The notes under the pieces are model-generated. The model was not told the origin of the DNA and searched no databases. It saw nothing but the letters and a program-made list of their open reading frames with translations. DNA of 20,624 nucleotides from a virus. This document shows positions 1 through 5,231 of this stretch, piece by piece; the first letter of the stretch is position 1; every line of letters begins with the position of its first letter. A program made the position numbers and the translations under genes. Location: positions 1 through 20,624 of IMG/VR virus record IMGVR_UViG_3300030060_003960; one strand, 5' to 3'.

Positions 1-353
1 TATATATATAATTGTGTCTGCCTGTGGGGGGTTGCCACTAATATAATAATATTCTAATCAATGACTCTCTAATATTCTAATTTTCTTATGGATTCCTAAT
101 AGGCTTGTTACCGCCCTATAATCTATTAGTAGTAGGTAGGTATATTATTTATATTTAGCGGTGAGTGTGCTATGGCTAACTACTTCCCATAACCTATCAA
201 TACAAAGAACTTTGAACCCCTAATAAGTATAAACTCTCGTAAAGGCTTAATAATGCTTACTAATAAGCTATAGTAGTTGTTGTATATGTATATGGTAGAT
301 ATATAACTTAGAATCTCAAGGCGGATTTTTTTATTATACTTGCACAATATAAC
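1..353. other. Non-coding left region
   Basis: No open frame of useful length was found: the few ATGs are followed by stops within about ten codons. The stretch is very AT-rich and holds short repeats. AATATTCTAAT occurs twice (about 50-60 and 71-81), and there is a small hairpin, GCTTA(255-259)/TAAGC(264-268). I see no tRNA, CRISPR or clear promoter before 354. It could be a genome-end, origin or intergenic region, but nothing in the sequence decides this. Confidence 0.5.
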
Positions 354-382
354 TTGACAATTAGAAATATTTTATTTAGGTT
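354..382 (+). promoter_or_regulatory. Sigma70-like promoter of the first small unit
   Basis: A perfect -35 TTGACA (354-359) is followed after 17 bases by a poor -10, TAGGTT (377-382). Positions 354-378 are identical to 687-711 in front of the next small gene. Just downstream, TATTGG(388-393)/CCAATA(401-406) can form a hairpin near the 5' end of the transcript. The weak -10 suggests that an activator or a different spacing may matter. Confidence 0.55.
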
Positions 383-457
383 CTAAGTATTGGAGTTATA
401 CCAATACAAAAAAATAACAAGTTCAATGAGAACATAAAACAAAACAAAGAGGATAAT

Positions 458-622
458 ATGAAAACATTTGAAATTGGAATAGATATGACTATAGGTAAAT
501 ATATTACAGTTGAAGCAAATAATGAAAAAGAAGCTATTGAGTTAGCTAAAAAACAAGCTGAAAATGATAGTAATATAGGCAGTTCTAAAAATTGGCATTA
601 TATAGGCATAGAAGAAGCTTAG
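458..622 (+). CDS. Small protein, DpnD/PcfM-like fold candidate (54 aa)
   Basis: A 54-residue protein starting MKTFEIGIDMT. ATG at 458 is preceded by AGAGGATAAT, a usable ribosome-binding site. The layout is a beta strand, a second strand ending VEANNEKEAI, then an alpha helix. This resembles the small DpnD/PcfM-type domain, in which a strand is followed by an A-x-(N/D)-E-x-E-A-I helix start. That family call is inferred from pattern only. It sits alone between its own promoter (354-382) and terminator (643-675), opposite to the leftward operon beside it. The NEK(E/D)AI motif recurs in the protein at 8318-8527. Function is unknown. Confidence 0.6.
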   Translation: MKTFEIGIDMTIGKYITVEANNEKEAIELAKKQAENDSNIGSSKNWHYIGIEEA

Positions 623-642
623 AGCATTATATATTAAAACTC

Positions 643-675
643 AAAGCCCTTAGAATTTTCTAGGGGCTTTTTTTT
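643..675 (+). terminator. Rho-independent terminator
   Basis: AAAGCCCTTAGA (643-654), loop ATTT, TCTAGGGGCTTT (659-670), with one T:G wobble, then a run of T to about 675. It closes the 458-622 gene. Sequence and loop nearly match the terminators at 1056-1085 and 1229-1257. Confidence 0.9.
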
Positions 676-686
676 ATCTACAATCA

Positions 687-715
687 TTGACAATTAGAAA
701 TATTTTATTTACAGT
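687..715 (+). promoter_or_regulatory. Sigma70-like promoter of the second small unit
   Basis: TTGACA (687-692), a 17-base spacer, and -10 TACAGT (710-715), which matches four of six consensus positions. The first 25 bases are identical to the promoter at 354. It begins only about 12 bases after the preceding terminator, so the 767 gene appears to be transcribed separately. Confidence 0.6.
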
Positions 716-766
716 AAATTCATTGGAATAAAAAAACGTACATGAGGTACATACAACGAGGAAATT

Positions 767-1027
767 ATGAAAACACTAGAAGATAAACTAAAAGAAGATT
801 TGAAAGACGCTTGTATTGCTGTAGACAATCTAACTGAAGAATTAAAAAATTTAACCATATATAATGCCAATTTCGAGGACACTCAACACGATTTAAAAGA
901 ATCAGAGACTATAAAGGATTATTTAGAAATTGTTCTAGGTATTACTTACATTTGGTTCAAAGAGAACGATAAATGGTTCTTAAAAGAATGTTCAACAGCG
1001 AGAAGTCACTATGTAGAATGGCGTTAA
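767..1027 (+). CDS. Hypothetical protein (86 aa)
   Basis: I do not recognise this 86-residue protein. The first 50 residues are strongly charged and predicted helical (MKTLEDKLKEDLKDA..., LTEELKNL), probably a short coiled coil. The second half is more compact and aromatic (YIWFKENDKWFLKE) and ends SHYVEWR. The start is supported by GAGGAAATT just upstream. It forms a stand-alone transcription unit with its own promoter (687-715) and terminator (1056-1085). A free-standing accessory gene on the edge of a phage genome often affects host takeover or superinfection, but nothing here shows which. Confidence 0.75.
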   Translation: MKTLEDKLKEDLKDACIAVDNLTEELKNLTIYNANFEDTQHDLKESETIKDYLEIVLGITYIWFKENDKWFLKECSTARSHYVEWR

Positions 1028-1055
1028 AAAAAACAGATAAATTATTATATATATT

Positions 1056-1085
1056 AAAGCCTAGATTATTTCTAGGCTTTTTTTT
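1056..1085 (+). terminator. Rho-independent terminator
   Basis: A perfect 10-base stem, AAAGCCTAGA (1056-1065) and TCTAGGCTTT (1071-1080), with loop TTATT and a T run to 1085. It ends the 767-1027 transcript. Confidence 0.95.
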
Positions 1086-1228
1086 ATCTGTAATTTAGCG
1101 CCATTAGAGAATTAACAGTGTTTTTAGCCAATTTGATGGGATCGTGGCATTTTTTCAGCTCATAATCGAGCTGTTACGAGCTTTTTATTAGTGGTCGCTT
1201 ATGATTGTACCTTGATATTTTAGGCATT
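1086..1228. other. Intergenic region between convergent units
   Basis: No gene is seen. The stretch is slightly richer in GC than its surroundings. It holds a hairpin, CAGCTC (1156-1161)/GAGCTG (1168-1173), followed by a second GAGCT and a T-rich tract (GAGCTTTTTATT), which may be another weak terminator read rightward. Confidence 0.4.
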
Positions 1229-1257
1229 AAAAAAGCCACTAGAATTTTCTAATGGCT
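1229..1257 (-). terminator. Rho-independent terminator of the ardA operon
   Basis: Read leftward, AGCCATTAGA and TCTAGTGGCT (1257-1248 and 1243-1234) form a stem with one mismatch and loop AAAT, followed by a T run (A run at 1229-1234 on the plus strand). It lies about 30 bases after the stop of the 1290-1565 gene and closes the leftward operon. Confidence 0.85.
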
Positions 1258-1289
1258 CTTATGGTTATATGGTTATTTATTAATTTTTG

Positions 1290-1565
1290 TTAATCTTTAT
1301 AAATAAATCTTTTTCTTCCTACTAGATGATGATGAACACATTCCCCATATTTATCGAATAAATATTTGTTACTTGCGCAATGTTGTTGAATATCGCTATC
1401 TTCCCAATGTATAGTATAGTCATTTTCTACAACAGAATCTCCATACTCATCTATCTCGCCTGTTTCATATTCAAAAGGAATTTCATCAAGCCATTTTTTA
1501 ACTTTGTTTTTTGCTTTATCATTTAACTCTGAATAATCATAAGCATTTATTATAATTTTTTTCAT
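1290..1565 (-). CDS. Hypothetical phage protein, last gene of the ardA operon (91 aa)
   Basis: A 91-residue protein beginning MKKIIINAYDYSELNDKAKN. The early pattern of aromatic, ELxDKAKxKVxxW is one I associate with small phage proteins of unknown function. The middle is acidic (EYETGEIDEYGDSVVEND) and the C terminus has a His cluster (CVHHHLVGRKRF). The start is preceded by AGGAGTAAATAAGACA, a site that also codes for the end of the gene upstream. It lies downstream of ardA and two small genes and just before the operon terminator. A DNA-mimic or defence-evasion role would fit the neighbourhood, but this is inference only. Confidence 0.75.
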   Translation of the reverse strand: MKKIIINAYDYSELNDKAKNKVKKWLDEIPFEYETGEIDEYGDSVVENDYTIHWEDSDIQQHCASNKYLFDKYGECVHHHLVGRKRFIYKD

Positions 1566-1592
1566 TGTCTTATTTACTCCTATTTATATAAT
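1563..1592. repeat. Duplicated gene-junction element, copy 1
   Basis: 30 bases that match 1729-1758 with two differences. Read leftward, each copy codes for the last residues (YINRSK-stop) of one small gene and supplies the AGGAG ribosome-binding site and ATG of the next. Confidence 0.85.
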
Positions 1593-1731
1593 CCAATAGG
1601 TCCTTACATAATTTAGATTTTTTTGTTTGGTCCTCTTTGTAAAATTCATATTCATTCATACTTAAAAGCTCATTTAATAACTCTATATCTTCATTATTTA
1701 AAGTTATTGATTTGAAATATTTTATACTCAT
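1570..1731 (-). CDS. Small hypothetical protein (53 aa)
   Basis: A 53-residue open frame, MSIKYFKSITL to DYINRSK. It is charged and predicted mostly helical, with no family recognised. Support comes from context: an AGGAG site 11-12 bases before its ATG, a 4-base gap to the gene upstream, and a 4-base gap to the gene downstream. Its last residues are encoded by the duplicated junction element, so it shares the C-terminal YINRSK with its neighbour. It is probably co-transcribed with ardA. Confidence 0.65.
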   Translation of the reverse strand: MSIKYFKSITLNNEDIELLNELLSMNEYEFYKEDQTKKSKLCKDLLDYINRSK

Positions 1732-1758
1732 TATCTTATTTGCTCCTATTTATATAAT
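1729..1758. repeat. Duplicated gene-junction element, copy 2
   Basis: Second copy of the 30-base junction at 1563-1592, with two substitutions. It joins the end of the 1736-1882 gene to the start of the 1570-1731 gene. Confidence 0.85.
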
Positions 1759-1882
1759 TTAATGTTTTATTAATTGTCTTATGCCATTCAATATCTTTTA
1801 TATATCTAGTGCCATTAATGGTTATTGATTCATTTCTGGCTTTTTGATTTTCAAGATATTCAATTATTTTATCTATATTCAT
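1736..1882 (-). CDS. Small hypothetical protein directly after ardA (48 aa)
   Basis: A 48-residue open frame, MNIDKIIEYLENQKARNES to LNYINRSK, starting two bases after the ardA stop. It has an amphipathic N-terminal helix, then a strand-like SITINGTRYIKDI. No family is recognised. The tight spacing suggests translational coupling to ardA. Its C terminus (YINRSK) is identical to that of the next gene because both are encoded by the duplicated junction. Confidence 0.65.
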   Translation of the reverse strand: MNIDKIIEYLENQKARNESITINGTRYIKDIEWHKTINKTLNYINRSK

Positions 1883-1884
1883 GC

Positions 1885-2448
1885 TTAAAAATCCTCAAAT
1901 ATAATTACATCATGGTCATCTGTTTCATATACTGAATAATCGTGCTGTAAATCTCTCGAAAAACTTTCATAATCAAAATAATTAGATATGGTCGAATTTG
2001 AGTCATATTCAGATAATACAACTTCATCAGCATAATTATCTGCATAATCTTGAAACTTAGCATAATCAGTATGATATGTTCTATCATCTAATGATGATAT
2101 ATCTTCACTCGGATACATTTCTTTAAATCCTTTAACAACTTCATAACCATGTCTTTCTATTGCATAAGCATAATTAGATATTTCTTCAATGCTTGGATAT
2201 TCACCTAAATCAATAAAATCATCATAATCATGTATAGCCCATTCTTCAGCAAATGGCATTTTTGAACATTTAAGCATTTTATCAATTTCTTTTTTTATGT
2301 AATCTTCTATATTAGTATCCCATATTAATTGATCGTCTAACAAAGTAATCCATTCACCATGTAAAACACCACTATTATAAGAAGATAAACAAGCAATATA
2401 TATTCTTCTATATGTTTTATTTTCTTCTGTTTTTTCCTGTATATTCAT
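1885..2448 (-). CDS. ardA: ArdA antirestriction protein
   Basis: ArdA is an acidic, elongated dimer that mimics bent B-form DNA and blocks type I restriction-modification enzymes. The 187-residue product shows the family signature: IYIACLSSYNSGVLHGEW at about 17-33, AEEWAIHDYDDF at 67-78, and GEYPSIEEISNYAYAI at about 82-97. The C-terminal half is rich in Asp, Glu and Tyr (ADNYADEVVLSEY and later), as expected for a DNA mimic. It is slightly longer than the usual 165-170 residues because of a short N-terminal lead. ATG follows a weak GAGGTTATAGTT site. A promoter at 2481-2510 gives a leader of about 26 bases, so it is the first gene of its operon and probably expressed early. The identification is firm; activity is inferred. 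Confidence 0.95.
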   Translation of the reverse strand: MNIQEKTEENKTYRRIYIACLSSYNSGVLHGEWITLLDDQLIWDTNIEDYIKKEIDKMLKCSKMPFAEEWAIHDYDDFIDLGEYPSIEEISNYAYAIERHGYEVVKGFKEMYPSEDISSLDDRTYHTDYAKFQDYADNYADEVVLSEYDSNSTISNYFDYESFSRDLQHDYSVYETDDHDVIIFEDF

Positions 2449-2480
2449 AACTATAACCTCATATATTTATTAGTTACCTT

Positions 2481-2510
2481 ATTAGACCATGATTTTAATT
2501 AATATGTAAA
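2481..2510 (-). promoter_or_regulatory. Promoter of the ardA operon
   Basis: Read leftward: -35 TTTACA (2510-2505), an 18-base spacer, -10 TCTAAT (2486-2481) preceded by an extended -10 TGG. The predicted start is about 26 bases before the ardA ATG. Confidence 0.6.
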
Positions 2511-2596
2511 GAAATATTTTCATATAATATGTTCTTTTACTTTATCCTAAAATATGCTTAATATTATAAATTACAGCTAAGATTTAATTGAATTTA

Positions 2597-2663
2597 GTTT
2601 GAATTGGCTAGTTTGATTGAATTGACTGACTGATTGAATGAATGAATCACTTCCTTGTGATTC
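2597..2663. repeat. Short-period repeats and hairpin after the 2675 gene
   Basis: 2449-2674 carries no gene. Besides the ardA promoter it holds a run of related 4-8 base units (TTGATTGAATTGACTGACTG, then ATTGAATGAATGAATCA), followed by a perfect hairpin GAATCAC(2644-2650)/GTGATTC(2657-2663) with loop TTCCTT. The hairpin lies just after the stop of the leftward gene and may end its transcript, but there is no T run. Confidence 0.5.
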
Positions 2664-2674
2664 TGTGAGGAAAA

Positions 2675-2884
2675 TTATTGGTTAGCTTCCATGAATCGAG
2701 TTTTGTCATTTTGTGAAAATATTTTACTTGGCAGATTGTATTCGGCTCGGATTAGATTAATTTTTTCACAGTAACAAGCCCATTCATTTAACAAATTTAC
2801 TTTAGGCTCTTTAGTAAATATCTTATCAAAGCCTTTATTGAATTTGGCTTGGTTTTGTATGCGACTTTTAGATCCTTTGCTCAC
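2675..2884 (-). CDS. Hypothetical protein (69 aa)
   Basis: A 69-residue protein beginning MSKGSKSRIQNQAKFNKGFD. The N-terminal 30 residues are basic and look disordered. The remainder is probably helical (LLNEWACYCEKINLIRAEY) and contains two Cys spaced one residue apart. ATG at 2884 has a good AGGAGAAAG site. It is the last gene of the leftward group that starts at the 3716-3744 promoter. The family is not recognised. Confidence 0.7.
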   Translation of the reverse strand: MSKGSKSRIQNQAKFNKGFDKIFTKEPKVNLLNEWACYCEKINLIRAEYNLPSKIFSQNDKTRFMEANQ

Positions 2885-2905
2885 ATCTTTCTCCTATGTA
2901 TCTAG

Positions 2906-3166
2906 CTATTTTATATCCCCTGTTAATTTATATTCTCCCTCATTCATTGTTTCGTAAATTTCCCACTTGCCATTTGTCTTATGCAAAATAGTTTTAAAGC
3001 AACTATCACCACCAACTACTAAGGCAATATCTCCACACCAACTAGGACAATCAGACATATAATTTTCAATGATTGAACAGTTTTGTTTACATAATCTCCC
3101 TTGAAACCAATCATTTCCATAATATTCAGCTAATGATTTTTCAATTTCTGTGTATTCTTTACTCAT
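2906..3166 (-). CDS. Hypothetical cysteine-rich protein (86 aa)
   Basis: An 86-residue protein, MSKEYTEIEKSLAEYYGNDW onward, with four Cys in the centre (CKQNC, CPSWC) and a fifth in DSCF, so metal binding is possible. A strand-like C terminus follows (KWEIYETMNEGEYKL). I do not recognise the family. The start has an AGGAGATATAAA site. Its final residues (YKLTGDIK-stop) are encoded by a near-copy of the leader and ribosome-binding site found in front of the 3185-3547 gene, so the tail may have been acquired by recombination. Confidence 0.7.
   Translation of the reverse strand: MSKEYTEIEKSLAEYYGNDWFQGRLCKQNCSIIENYMSDCPSWCGDIALVVGGDSCFKTILHKTNGKWEIYETMNEGEYKLTGDIK
2909..2932. repeat. Duplicated ribosome-binding-site element, coding copy
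   Basis: 24 bases identical to 3547-3570 except for one base. Here the element lies inside a reading frame and codes for the last residues of the 2906-3166 protein. Confidence 0.8.
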
Positions 3167-3184
3167 TTTATATCTCCTCTTGAT

Positions 3185-3547
3185 CTATATTGTTTTTCTT
3201 CTCGCATGTTTTGTTCTAACTGCTTGTGCTTGTGGATATAATGTTTTGTTAATGTAATAATACCCTAGCTCAAGTTCTTCTTCTGTAAAGCCACATTCAT
3301 GTATAGAGTCATCAGTATAATCTTGCCACCTAGCGTCTGAACATTCATTTGCTTTTTCCCATGCGTCATATTTATCTTTGTATAAATAATAATTATCATA
3401 CTTTTCCCACATTAAAGGATTATCCTCATCATCTGTTCTTATCTCACTTTCAAATGGAATACCATCTAAATATTGTTCATGTGTGTCATTACAAATACAC
3501 TTACAATTCAAATATATTTGCTCAATAATTTCATTCATAGTTTTCAT
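3185..3547 (-). CDS. Hypothetical acidic protein (120 aa)
   Basis: A 120-residue, strongly acidic protein with an aromatic-rich centre (IRTDDEDNPLMWEKYDNYYL) and a basic C-terminal tail (AVRTKHARRKTI). CKCIC near residues 15-20 and two later Cys are present. No family is recognised. It is the first gene after a structured leader of about 160 bases (3548-3709) and has an AGGAGATATAAA ribosome-binding site. A YLDGIPFESE segment resembles WLDEIPFEYE in the 1290-1565 protein. The charge and the ardA neighbourhood would suit a DNA-mimic inhibitor, but that is speculation. Confidence 0.75.
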   Translation of the reverse strand: MKTMNEIIEQIYLNCKCICNDTHEQYLDGIPFESEIRTDDEDNPLMWEKYDNYYLYKDKYDAWEKANECSDARWQDYTDDSIHECGFTEEELELGYYYINKTLYPQAQAVRTKHARRKTI

Positions 3548-3570
3548 TTTATATCTCCTGTTAATTTATA
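3547..3570. repeat. Duplicated ribosome-binding-site element, regulatory copy
   Basis: The copy of the 2909-2932 element that works as a translation start region: read leftward it carries AGGAG and leads into the ATG of the 3185-3547 gene. Confidence 0.8.
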
Positions 3571-3709
3571 AAGGCGAGGATTTGGTACGCCCTTGATTTT
3601 AGTCCTCATTAAGCATTCGTGTCGCGACAACAACCACAATACACCTTATTAATTCATTAAGGATAGATAGGCGTGGGATTTGCCCTACTTTGCCACTATC
3701 TATCCCATG
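3548..3709 (-). promoter_or_regulatory. Structured 5' leader (possible RNA regulator)
   Basis: A stretch of about 160 bases between the promoter at 3716-3744 and the ATG at 3547, with no open frame and richer in GC than its surroundings. The first transcribed bases form a 10-base perfect stem (GGATAGATAG 3661-3670 with CTATCTATCC 3696-3705) enclosing 25 bases with further G/C pairing options. CCTTA(3644-3648)/TAAGG(3658-3662) shares bases with that stem and could compete with it. TGTCGCGACA (3620-3629) is a perfect palindrome. GAGGA(3576-3580)/TCCTC(3603-3607) and AAGGCG/CGCCCTT lie next to the ribosome-binding site. No known riboswitch or tRNA is recognised. Confidence 0.5.
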
Positions 3710-3715
3710 TCTAAT

Positions 3716-3744
3716 AATCTACTAACAAAATATTCCTATGTCAA
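3716..3744 (-). promoter_or_regulatory. Promoter for the 3547-2675 gene group
   Basis: Read leftward: perfect TTGACA (3744-3739), a 17-base spacer, -10 TAGATT (3721-3716). It lies immediately after the stop of the 3750-3998 gene and drives the structured leader. Confidence 0.65.
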
Positions 3745-3749
3745 CTCTT

Positions 3750-3998
3750 TTAAGGTAAAACTGTCAATTTAAACTCTTTTTTAAGCAATTTCTCCACTTC
3801 TAGCTTCTTTTTTGCAGATAATAGATTGTAGCTAATAATCCCTTTACGTGATCTTAATTTCGCCCTCAAAATCTGCAAATCTCTTGTCTTTTTGTATCTT
3901 AACTGCTCATCTTCAATCACTTTGCTGTTTGTTTTTCTTCTTTCACGATTATAATTGCATATTTTTTCACGATTTCTTTCGTAATAACTTTCTTTCAT
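3750..3998 (-). CDS. Small basic protein, HNH-associated N-terminus-like (82 aa)
   Basis: An 82-residue, very basic protein. The opening ESYYERNREKICNYNRERRK resembles the YYERNREKI...YNREW segment that precedes the zinc-binding core of many phage HNH or endonuclease-VII-like enzymes. Here no catalytic HNH or CxxC core follows; instead there are basic helices (KTRDLQILRAKLRSRKG, AKKKLEVEKLLKKEF). It may be a truncated relative or a stand-alone DNA-binding module. It is the last gene of the recombination operon, 36 bases after the SSB-like gene. Family membership is uncertain. Confidence 0.6.
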   Translation of the reverse strand: MKESYYERNREKICNYNRERRKTNSKVIEDEQLRYKKTRDLQILRAKLRSRKGIISYNLLSAKKKLEVEKLLKKEFKLTVLP

Positions 3999-4034
3999 AT
4001 TTTAATTCTCCATGTAATTGTAGTGTTTCCTTTT

Positions 4035-4421
4035 CTAGAAAGGTATTTCATCTTCATACGATTGTGATTCTTTTTTAGATTCCCATTCGTCTTTCTTGTT
4101 TTGTTGCTGATAATCTTTTATGTATTCACTGGCTTTCTCGTAATCATTTGATCCACTACGATTAGATTCTACAGGTTTATCTTCTCTTTTTCTGTAAGTG
4201 TCTACTTCTCCATAAAATTTATTAGTTCTGCTTCTTTTAACCGAAATATTAATCCAGTCATCATCACTGTTTTGGCTTTCAAGATACTCGATTAACTCTT
4301 TTTTTCTAATACTAACCTTAAAAAATATAAATTGTTTCTCGCTAGTTTCTATGTTTTTTGTAAGGTCAGTTTCAGTAAAATATAAACCTTTACAAAATTC
4401 TTTTGTGTTATTGTATGCCAT
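4035..4421 (-). CDS. Single-stranded-DNA-binding-like protein with SSB-type C-terminal tip (128 aa)
   Basis: A 128-residue protein with a folded-looking N-terminal part (about 1-75: GLYFTETDLTKN, IFFKVSIRKKELIEYL, WINISVKRSRTNKFYGEV) and a long hydrophilic linker (about 76-118, rich in Lys, Glu, Ser, Gln). It ends in SYEDEIPF. The acidic tail ending in Ile/Leu-Pro-Phe is the hallmark of bacterial and phage SSB proteins, where the tip recruits replication and repair enzymes. The N-terminal part is strand-rich, but I cannot assign a canonical OB fold by eye. It is encoded with the Sak3 annealing protein and YqaJ exonuclease, the expected neighbours. GGGGAAGAAAA precedes the ATG, and the gene overlaps the 51-residue gene upstream by 14 bases. 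Confidence 0.7.
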   Translation of the reverse strand: MAYNNTKEFCKGLYFTETDLTKNIETSEKQFIFFKVSIRKKELIEYLESQNSDDDWINISVKRSRTNKFYGEVDTYRKREDKPVESNRSGSNDYEKASEYIKDYQQQNKKDEWESKKESQSYEDEIPF

Positions 4422-4563
4422 TTTTCTTCCCCTGTTTTAAGTTATTAATTTCTTGTCTTAAACTGTTGCTACATATTTTTCTAATAATTTCTTTTTTATC
4501 AGAGTCGCTTAGATTTAAGTCGTTCTTAATTTTTTCTAATGATTTTAGTATTGGATCATTCAT
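4408..4563 (-). CDS. Small helical protein between exonuclease and SSB-like genes (51 aa)
   Basis: A 51-residue open frame, MNDPILKSLEKIKNDLNLSD to KQGKKNGIQ, predicted helical and basic at its end. Its ATG overlaps the exonuclease TGA (ATGA) and it overlaps the next start by 14 bases, so translation is probably coupled through all three genes. Upstream GGAGAAAAAGA lies within the exonuclease gene. The family is not recognised; a small accessory factor of the recombination set is possible. Confidence 0.65.
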   Translation of the reverse strand: MNDPILKSLEKIKNDLNLSDSDKKEIIRKICSNSLRQEINNLKQGKKNGIQ

Positions 4564-5231
4564 TCTTTTTCTCCATAAATAAGTTTAATTTTGTGTTCGC
4601 CCTCAAACTTTTTGGGTTTATCTTCAAGTTTGCTATCGTTAATTAAAGCCATTGTATATTCTTCAAGTAATCCCAATAAGTAGTGTTCAAACTCGTAGTT
4701 TCTCTCAATCTCCCATATTCTAGTGCCATTGAAAGACCAACTGACTAGATGAGTCTTGTCTATCTTTATGCCTAAAGAATTGAGTATGTATTGTTGGAGA
4801 GATATCTGAGCTAGATAAACCTTCGCTTTATTCCACTCATGTGGTTTCTTGCCAAGTGAACCACATTTGATTTCTAGCAACAAATTATTGTCTTTATCTG
4901 AATATCTAGCGTCAGGTGTGCAAGATAAATCGACAACAGTATCTCCTTTGAGATTAAAAGCATTTTGCAGAACATAGTTATGCTGATCTTCTAGTATCTC
5001 TGTAGGCATTTTCTTGTTAATCAATATCCATTTAGCTATGCCACTTCGTTCATGTTCAACACCAAAGTCCACATATTTCTGCATAAAATCTCCAATAGGT
5101 TTTTGTTCTCCTTTGCGATCCCATTCAAGCATTTCGTTCCGAGATGTATAAGTTCCGAAACAATAATTTAAAGCTGATGAGCTACGAAGATTATAACGAT
5201 TGACCAAGCTCGACTTCATTTGTGCTTTCAT
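4560..5231 (-). CDS. YqaJ-like exonuclease, PD-(D/E)xK fold
   Basis: A phage recombination exonuclease, expected to resect double-stranded ends so that the annealing protein can load. With residues numbered from an upstream ATG at 5243, Glu64 (GVEHERSG), Asp111 (TPDA), Glu124-x-Lys126 (LLLEIKCG) and a Q-rich helix (LAQISLQQYI, 145-154) follow the YqaJ/lambda-exonuclease order. At about 224 residues it has the expected length. I place the start at ATG 5231 (MKAQMKSS), which is preceded by GGGGGT; the ATG at 5243 has no good site. The gene overlaps the end of the annealing-protein gene by about 40 bases, showing tight coupling. It contacts the small 4408-4563 gene by ATGA. The family call is strong; polarity and partners are inferred. 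Confidence 0.85.
   Translation of the reverse strand: MKAQMKSSLVNRYNLRSSSALNYCFGTYTSRNEMLEWDRKGEQKPIGDFMQKYVDFGVEHERSGIAKWILINKKMPTEILEDQHNYVLQNAFNLKGDTVVDLSCTPDARYSDKDNNLLLEIKCGSLGKKPHEWNKAKVYLAQISLQQYILNSLGIKIDKTHLVSWSFNGTRIWEIERNYEFEHYLLGLLEEYTMALINDSKLEDKPKKFEGEHKIKLIYGEKE

Noticed and set aside
1086-1228. Phage attachment site
   Set aside because: No integrase gene or tRNA-like core is present in the window, so there is no evidence beyond a GC-richer intergenic stretch.
2610-2650. CRISPR-like or direct-repeat array
   Set aside because: Units are 4-8 bases, irregular and without spacers; this is simple-sequence repetition.
3571-3710. A tRNA gene in the leader region
   Set aside because: GC-richer segments suggested it, but no acceptor stem, anticodon arm or T-loop consensus can be arranged on either strand.
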